A program made the translations under genes and the position numbers. A stretch of 64,000 nucleotides of DNA from Usnea hakonensis (taxonomy: Eukaryota > Ascomycota > Lecanoromycetes > Lecanorales > Parmeliaceae), in the NCBI GenBank assembly GCA_013423325.1, contig BLJB01000020.1, forward strand, positions 124,001 through 188,000, in the 5' to 3' direction. The notes beneath the pieces were generated by a model. It had not been told where the DNA came from and did not search any database. It saw nothing but the letters and a program-made list of their open reading frames with translations. Shown piece by piece: positions 57,328 to 64,000 of the stretch. Positions within the stretch are counted from its first letter, which is position 1. Each line of letters opens with the position of its first letter.

Positions 57328-57510
57328 GACGTCTATCATGTATGTATGTACAAAGTCTAGAGGCCGATGTGTAATCTATGCGCTGGCGAGATAGACGGAC
57401 TCGTCTCGGAATTCGTTGACTTTTGATGGAATGTAGTCGAACAAACAATACGCACACCATGCAAGAGACCTGAGAATGGTACTACCACTCTAATTTAAAG
57501 CAGCCATACT

Positions 57511-59742
57511 TCAACTCGCACTATTCCCCGACAGCGGCACCCAGCCCTTGCCGGTGGGAATCTTTGGCCTTCCAAAATTCTCGTCAAGATCGAGAATTAT
57601 CTTCAACGCATTTCGACTTCTCAAATACGGCAATGGTGCCTTCGCTTCTCGTAATCCGACAGCAGGCTCGGCGTGCCCGGCTACTGAAGGACCTTCGCTC
57701 TGAATTCCTGGCATGGGCAGTAATTTCTGTAGGACTTCGTAACCTGCAAGCGTGAATCCGAATTGGGGTGACGATCTCAATACTCGAGCTGGTCCGCCCT
57801 TGAAGAAAGCTTTCAGACCTTCCTCTTTGTATACAGTACTCGCACAATGCCGGAGAGAGGTATACTTGGTGTCACCTTTGCGTGCTTCGACCTGGAGACG
57901 AGTCTTAATGACATCGCAAGGCGTGGTGAGGTATGCTGCCGGCATGCCGGCAATCGCGCCGGCTGTGAGGAGTTGGACGATGCCTAGCTTCTTATTTGGA
58001 CCTTCACCAAAAAAGTCGCGCTTAAGGTGATTGTACGTTGGGAAATAGATGCCGGAAAATGGTACGTCTCGCAGCAAGCAAGCACTTGCACCTTTGTACA
58101 AACCGACGAGACCTAAATTCTTCACAATCCACATTGCAGATCTCCGAGGAACGCCTTCAACTGTTTTGGCGACTTCTCCTTGTACTTGCAATCTAATTTT
58201 GACGATTTCCAGAGGGTTCGTAAAAACCTAAATCGCACATCAGCACAATTTCTTTTGCGACGAGAACTGTCGCACGTACCACTTGACATGCCCCAGCTGA
58301 AGCACCAGCGATGATCTCATGAGGCCACCAAATGCTTCCAGTTTCTGGGTTACTGTAGTGGCCCCTGATCAAATCGTTGACTGTGAGCTTGATAGCCTTT
58401 TCAGGCGCCACACCGACTAGCTGTGGGAGAACCCCTGAGTACAGGCCTTTCGCGCCCTCATTTTTGACGACCTTCCTCGCGCAATCAATGGAGTTCTTGT
58501 ACAACAACTCTCCGACGCGCTGACTTCGTTGGTTCTGCATTCTCGTCTTTACAAGATCAATTGGGTACACCATAAAGGCGCCAAAAGCACCTGCTATACT
58601 CCCAAGAGCGAAGTGGTGTGCGGACTCTAGTAAATTATATAAATATCTTCTTGTCGTCGAGATGGCCTTTCCGGCAGTCTCTGAGGCAACACCTGCTGCG
58701 CCGATTCCCAATGCATAAGCGCTCTGCCACGAAGAGTCGAGGACTTTGGCAAAGTCAGAGTTAGATAACCGACCTGAGGGTGCATCAAGGCCGGCGAAAT
58801 GGAAAAGGATGTCAGCCTCCATGGGTGTAAATAAAGAAAACCTTGTTATCCGTGCTGCTTCATTGAGAAAATCGGTCCGTGTGATAGTTCCATCTTCGCT
58901 TTTCTCGGTTGCGTTTCGAACGATGAGGTCGACCAAGTCCATTTCCCTGATGACATTCTGGAACGCTCGAACATTCGCATACGAAATCTTACTGCCTGTC
59001 GAGATGTTGCATAGGGTAGGTAGGTTTTCGAGTAGATGATCTGACAATTTGTGCCGTGCAGTCTCTAGAATAATGCGTTGGAAATCCTCTGGTTCTATGT
59101 ATCCATCGTTGTCTTTATCAAAGATATGGAATGCCTGCCGTATCCTCTCTCCCTGTAAGCCACGGAGCATTTGAGAGAACTGTGGATATGTGATATCGTG
59201 ACGGTGCTTTTTTGACCCTACATATAGCGATGCCCATTCACTGCCCCAGTCGAATGGAATTGTGTCGGATCCCTTGTTCATATTGTATAGCTTCTGGAAG
59301 TCGTCATACTTAATTGTACCTGTGCCATTCTCGTCGAACAGACGAAAAGCAATCTCGTACTCTGCGTCCGGTTTGGCAAGTAGGTTCTCGAAAGTTGCCC
59401 AGTCTTGCAGACTTATTCGTCCATTCCTTTTTCGATCTGCAATTTGGAACAGTATCGCATATTGCTCCCTTTTTATCTTATGCTGTAGTTCGAAGCAATG
59501 TCAGCAGAAGATCTTTCTCTCGACCAATTTCTGAATTGGGTAAGTTTGGCGCTGAAGCTTACATAGTTCTCGCTGGCCGGTGCAATAGCATTCACAAAAT
59601 CCTCTTCGGTCATAAAGAACTCTCCTGTAGCATCGTCCTGTCTTGCGTTGCGATCGAATGCGGCTTTGGTCTGTTGTGAGAGTTCGGGCTCTCTCGTTGT
59701 CCCGAGGAGAGACTCCTTGACAGCTAGTTTCGCAGTCGCCAT
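57511..59742 (-). CDS. agc1: Mitochondrial aspartate/glutamate carrier with EF hands (Agc1)
   Basis: Exchanges aspartate and glutamate across the inner mitochondrial membrane and feeds the malate-aspartate shuttle. Exons 59742-59563, 59482-58280 and 58227-57511 (introns 80 and 52 bp) give 699 aa, the size of calcium-regulated carriers of the aralar/citrin type. The N-terminal half has EF-hand-like units, clearly DENGTGTIKYDDF and DKDNDGYIEPEDF. Three carrier repeats follow, with signatures PIDLVKTRMQNQ, PLEIVKIRLQVQ (split off by the second intron, CQVVFTNP…) and PCDVIKTRLQVE. The C-terminus (LPMPGIQSEGPSVAGH…) is a long tail as in aralar. Yeast Agc1 is EF-hand-free and longer, so this is the ancestral, Ca-regulated type kept in filamentous fungi. 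EF-hand regulation is inferred from the animal proteins. Confidence 0.94.
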
Positions 59743-60320
59743 AGCCTCTGATTAGCTGTTCAAGATCGAGTAAGGCTGTATACTTCGTCCCGTCTTCGAG
59801 ATAAGGTCTTTGCAGCTTCTGCAGAGGGGGCCGCCGAGCTTCTCTCCGGGTCAGTGGAAGATTCCAGGATGTGCAGAGACCCCCCTTTCGCTAGCGCTTA
59901 TTCTCTTAGAAAGGTCTTGGTAAAGGAGGCATTTTGGAGGATGAGGCAGGTAGGCCTTGCAATGAAGTAAAATTTGTGTATATCCAACGCGATGAACGTG
60001 ACTGAAACCCTAAATAGATGGCCTGGGAAGACCAAAAAGTTCGAGATTCGCGGACCAATTCCGTGATTATACTCGGGTTTTTGATCTCGCACTAGTGAAT
60101 GGTAAATAGTGCAAAGGCTCCAAAATTGCCATGATTGATTCACTTCTTGCATCGCTTTCATCTGTCGGATCTGCTCTTTGCGATCTGGAAGAGTGGCTGG
60201 TGAATGATCCCCACTCCCCCGCCATTTCAGTGAAGCCTTACGCCATAAATCTTGGAGATAGTTCTTCGAAGCTTTTGGGACTGCTGCTCCCAACCGAGTA
60301 CTGTTTTTGCTAGCAAGCGA
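59743..60320. promoter_or_regulatory. Divergent intergenic region
   Basis: 578 bp between two genes for mitochondrial proteins, presumably a shared regulatory region. Small open frames on both strands lack protein-like features. Confidence 0.4.
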
Positions 60321-61919
60321 ATGCTGGCACTGCATTTAGCATGCCTGCATCTGCATCGTCCAGCCATCGTCCTCGCGCGAGGAGCATGTCTCGCGCAGAG
60401 GCGGCGCAACCTCTTGACTCTTGCCATTGAAACCTCATGGTATGAACGATTCCTTGGAATGACTATCCAGAGTCTGCTCTAAAAAGAAGGCACTGCAGTG
60501 ACGATACATCGGTAGCATTACTGCAAAAGTCCAACGATGCGGCTCCTCGAACACAGCTACATTTTCACGAAAAAATCACTGCCGACAACAGCACCTATGG
60601 CGGCATACATCCCATTGTGTCTCTCGAATCCCACCAAGAGAACCTAGCCGCCTTGTTAGCAAAGGCCGTTGGCGTCTTACCAAATACCGGGAGTTCCAAG
60701 CCCGACTTCATCTCCGTCACTCGCGGACCAGGCATGCGCTCTAGCCTCACCACCGGCCTGGACACCGCGAAGGGTCTCGCGGTCGCATGGCAGATCCCCC
60801 TTGTGGGCGTCAACCATATGCAGGCACATGCGCTCACGCCTCGACTCGTCTCAGCTCTGTCCGATTCTTCTTCCAACGCGGCGCCCGCTTTCCCATTTCT
60901 CTCCCTGCTTGTCTCAGGAGGTCACACTTTACTCGTGCATTCAAAGACACTATGCGACCATGTTATACTCGCCACGACAACAAATATAGCCATTGGTGAT
61001 TGCATCGATAAAATCGCGCGTTTGGTGCTTCCGTCTGATGGTCTACAAAGAGAAAGAGGGACAATGTACGGCCGCCATCTCGAACGCTTTGCCTTTCCCA
61101 ATGGCTCGGGCGATCACAATTACACTGCGCCCAACAGTCGCGCAGAAGAGATTGCAAGAAAGAATACAAAATGGGGCTGGGCACTTGTTCCCCCACTCGC
61201 AGAGACGAGGTCAGGATTAAAGAGCAAAGCTATGGAATTTACATTTACTGGACTAGGGAGTGCGGTGAAGAGGATTTGTGAAGGCAAAGAAATGTTGGGA
61301 GATGAGGAGAGAATCGATCTCGCAAAGGAGAGTATGAGGCTTGCGTTCGAACATTTAGCCAGTAGGGTGGGATGGGCGTTGCGTGATCTCAAGGCGCACG
61401 GAAGCGAGGTAGCAACATTGGTTATTAGTGGCGGCGTGGCTAGCAATGCGTATCTAAGGACTGTGTAAGAAGTCCCGCCCTTGATGTTGCTATTTTTGGT
61501 TCTGTGTTGGCATTTCTGACTAGGATCATTATAGGCTCGGCTCCTTTCTCACAGCGCGTGGCTTTCCGAATGTTAAGCTCATGTTCCCACCTATTGAGCT
61601 GTGTACCGACAACGCAGCGATGATTGCCTGGACGGGCATGGAAATGTATGAGAATGGATGGGAAAGCAGTCTGAGATGTAGAGCGCTACGAAAAGTCAGT
61701 TCTCTCTGCGCGAATCTTTTTCCATCAACATTCTTCATTCGAATTTGAAGACGTGTTTGATGAGTGACGAAAAGGGTCTTACTTCCCTCACACGTCATAG
61801 TCAAGGGCCTATTCATGAAGAGAAATGCTGACTTCGAAATTTTGTAGTGGTCAATTGGCTCTGGTGGAGAAGATGGAGGAATACTGGGTGCAGACGGTTG
61901 GAGAAAACGGGGTGTATAA
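60321..61919 (+). CDS. qri7: Mitochondrial tRNA t6A threonylcarbamoyltransferase (Qri7)
   Basis: Adds threonylcarbamoyl to A37 of ANN-decoding tRNAs in mitochondria, with Sua5 supplying the intermediate. Four exons, 60321-60439, 60499-61464, 61535-61694 and 61848-61919 (introns 59, 70 and 153 bp), give 438 aa. The frame upstream to 60252 opens with TTG, so the ATG at 60321 is used. An Arg/Leu/His/Ala-rich presequence (about 1-30) precedes LLTLAIETSCDDTSVALL, where the first intron splits the Cys codon. The metal site HMQAH (HxxxH), SGGHTLLV, FTFTGLGSAVKR, ISGGVASNAYLR and CTDNAAMIAWTG follow in family order. The last exon holds the terminal GGEDGGILGADGWRKRGV. The presequence and family distinguish it from cytosolic Kae1. 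Confidence 0.95.
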
Positions 61920-62203
61920 TAAGTCAGGAAATGAAAGCAATGCATCGGACATTTAGGCATTAGACAGTCTATGGTACAAGCATTGAAGCACGCCGTTTCG
62001 TAAACCATTGAAGTCAAAGAAAGTGGGTAGTCATACACCGTCATCTCTAATTGTACAGAGCATAAAGAAACTCGTCCTCTTCATATCGTAACAAGGTCCT
62101 TGCAAATAATTAACGGAAGAAATAGAAAGAAAGAAGAAGAAGAAATCTAAACAGATCATAGATAGAAGGACTCGGGATATAAGGTCAGCGCGCCGTTGTT
62201 GCG
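61920..62203. other. Intergenic between convergent genes
   Basis: 284 bp between the Qri7 and Myb-like stop codons. No feature beyond an A/G-rich stretch (62115-62155). Confidence 0.35.
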
Positions 62204-63180
62204 CTAATGAGTCGTGACAGCCGGCGAATGGCGCGGCGAATGATGTAAAACCGCCGAGATACTTGGCATGCCAAAGGCAGCACTGAAGCTCGGAAGCGTT
62301 TGTGGTTGCTGATGAATAGAAGAAGGAAACGGGGGTGCGGATGTCACGGTGGGCGTATATCCTGCTAGTGAAGACGAAGCATTGCTGTTGATGCTGAATG
62401 ATCGGCTGGAGCTGTACGAAGGTGAGGGATTTGACATGCCGCCGGCGGAGTATGGGATTTGCTGATGGTCGTCTCTGTTGGACCCGAAAGCATTGCCGTT
62501 GACAAAGGAATGGTCTTCTGGGCCAATGGCGCTATCATTGAAGACGTCTTCTTCGTCCTGATGTGAGCGGGAGCGGTCACGCCGAGATGAAGAGAAGCGA
62601 CTGTCTGACATCTCGTCGGAGTCGAAGTCAGGGCCTATATTTGCGCGGGCTTCGCGTCGTGAGGCTGTACGGCCTGCTGCCTGGAGGGTCTTGAGGCCCT
62701 TCTCCATGCACTTGAACACTTATTAACTCCTGCGCTCTCAATTCAATGGCAAGCCAGATTGCATACCTTTGCTTCCACGTTCTGCCACTTTTCGCCTATT
62801 CTGTCCGCAAGGAGTTTCCACATTTGCTCACGGACTTCGACGTAGGCTTTGGCCAATTCTTCGATCTTGGCCCCATCCCAGTTGTCAGCGCTGTTCCGCT
62901 TCTCCATGAGCCTTTCATGGCGCTTGCGGCAAGCATTGGCGGTCTTGTCCGGGAAGTATTGTGATGCAATAGGTTGCCAATTGAGGCCTTGTTGGCGAGC
63001 ACGCATGAGCAGCTCATCGTTCTCAGGTGGCCAGGACTGCGATGCATGACGGTCCGAGGCGGCGGTCCGGGGTGATGTGTGGTGGGATGCCATGTCTGAA
63101 AGAGATACTTTAAGTGAAGTAGAGACTGGATACGGAGTTGATCGATGTTGTGTAGTAGTTGACTTGGGTGCTCTGGGCAT
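62204..63180 (-). CDS. Myb/SANT-like DNA-binding protein
   Basis: A likely transcription factor. The frame continues to 63228 only through a GTG, so the ATG at 63180 (MPRAPKSTTTQ) is used; a second ATG at 63093 is possible. Exons 63180-62767 and 62710-62204 with a 56-bp intron (GTATGC...AAG) give 306 aa. A Myb/SANT repeat spans about 48-95 (SWPPENDELLMRARQQGLNW…FPDKTANACRKRHERLMEKR) with the spaced Trp residues. A second Myb-like unit (WDGAKIEELAKAYVEVREQM…WQNVEAKCMEKGLKTLQ) crosses the intron. The C-terminal half is disordered: Ser/Pro/Asn-rich, with an acidic stretch (HQDEEDVFNDSAIGPED) that could activate transcription. Two adjacent Myb repeats of this type occur in many Pezizomycotina regulators of development; I cannot name the target genes. 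Confidence 0.85.
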
Positions 63181-64000
63181 CTTATGACAAGGAAAGTAAT
63201 GTAATGATTGACTTGGATGCAACCTCACCAGGAGGAAGGAGAAGGAAGAGATACAGATAGGAAATAGATCGTCAGAAAGACAAGGAAGGCTGCGACTTTA
63301 TATATGCAAGAGGGGGCTAGGAAAGACTTCCGATGCAGGAAGCATGTGGACACGGACGGTGAGAAAAAGCAATGGACAGAAAGAAGGCTAAGCAGAGAAG
63401 GTAGGAGGAAGAGAATATTCCTAGGTCCGTGTGGTGTTTTACCGATTACTCCTGCGTTCTGAAGAAGTAAACATGATGTGGTTGAGGCGAAGCAATTTAA
63501 CTTATAATCTCGTGCAGCAAGCTGGACATAGAGGCCATGATGGCGGTCTTTGGCGGTACCTGTCATGGCCAGGCCAGAAGAGAAAAGGCTATTGTTGGAA
63601 GCATTTTTCTTCAGGGAGCTAAAATGTGAAACATAGCTTGTCTATCTCTCTACGGCCTTGATGGGTAAGGGTAAGAGCGTCAAGCAGGTCGACCTATGGG
63701 AGGCCTTTGGACATTGGACGAGGTCTTGTTCTATAGGCCCAATCGTCTTAGTTGCTTACATGCGTTCTATCTTTGTTGCTGTCCGGCGGTTGGGAATAAG
63801 TAAGCGCGGTGCCAAGCCCGGGGGCTAGTCTCTAACGGGTGAAGATCATTTCTATTTTCGGGACACCGTTCTCTACCGATTGAGGCTTTGATCTGCCTCT
63901 TTTTTTTCTAAGGTAAGGTACGAGTACCTAGGTACTTTACTATATTCTGCATTATTGCTCACTTTCTGCACTCCCTCATTATTCATTCACACTCACTTAT
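63181..64000. promoter_or_regulatory. Upstream region of the Myb-like gene, to window end
   Basis: 820 bp with no convincing gene. Short open frames on both strands look random. GGTAAGGTACGAGTACCTAGGTAC-like runs occur near 63912-63935. It presumably holds the promoter and a long 5' leader of the Myb-like gene; another gene may begin outside the window. Confidence 0.4.

Overview
The window is nuclear DNA of a filamentous ascomycete (Pezizomycotina). The genes are spliced, with short GT-AG introns of about 40-150 bp that often carry a CTRAC-type branch site. They encode fungal orthologues such as Kex2, Bub2, Snt2, Vps53, Snx4/Atg24, Wss1, Yth1, Agc1, Qri7 and a vacuolar GH38 mannosidase, along with fungus-only families (DUF1776, PhoD-like, WrbA/Ycp4-like flavodoxin). 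I cannot fix the class or species from sequence alone. No rRNA, convincing tRNA, CRISPR or prokaryote-style operon was seen. Exon structures were built by hand from splice signals, frame and family conservation; most close exactly to a multiple of three.

Layout. 0-26.8 kb is mostly housekeeping: alpha-mannosidase (-), an unknown Ser/Pro-rich protein (-), Tvp38 (+), GAR transformylase (-), a 2-kb gap with a MITE-like inverted repeat and a gene relic, Snx4 (+), Kex2 (-), a giant PhoD-like protein (+), Wss1 (-), DUF1776 (+) and Yth1 (-). 26.8-33.7 kb is an accessory pocket: duplicated exon-like relics, a GH18 chitinase without signal peptide, a small secreted cysteine-rich protein, a truncated NLR relic, and an FAD oxidoreductase broken by a frameshift. 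34-63 kb returns to housekeeping: Vps53 (+), a Ycp4/Pst2-like flavodoxin (+), a HELQ/Pol-theta-type helicase (-), Snt2 (+), sulfate permease (+), an SDR (-), Bub2 (-), an HhH-fold protein (+), the mitochondrial Asp/Glu carrier (-), mitochondrial Qri7 (+) and a Myb-like protein (-).

The most interesting observation is at the end of the Ycp4/Pst2-like flavodoxin gene. Its ORF stops at TGA inside the sequence TGA CTA G, the classic leaky readthrough context. The same frame then stays open for 78 codons (Ala/Ser/Lys/Glu-rich) and ends in Cys-Val-Ile-Leu, a CaaX prenylation box. This suggests one gene makes a soluble enzyme plus a minor readthrough isoform anchored to membranes.

The genes do not form one pathway. 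Membrane traffic and vacuole functions recur (Ams1, Tvp38, Snx4/Atg24, Kex2, Vps53), as do DNA maintenance and chromatin functions (Wss1, HELQ-like, Snt2, HhH-fold).
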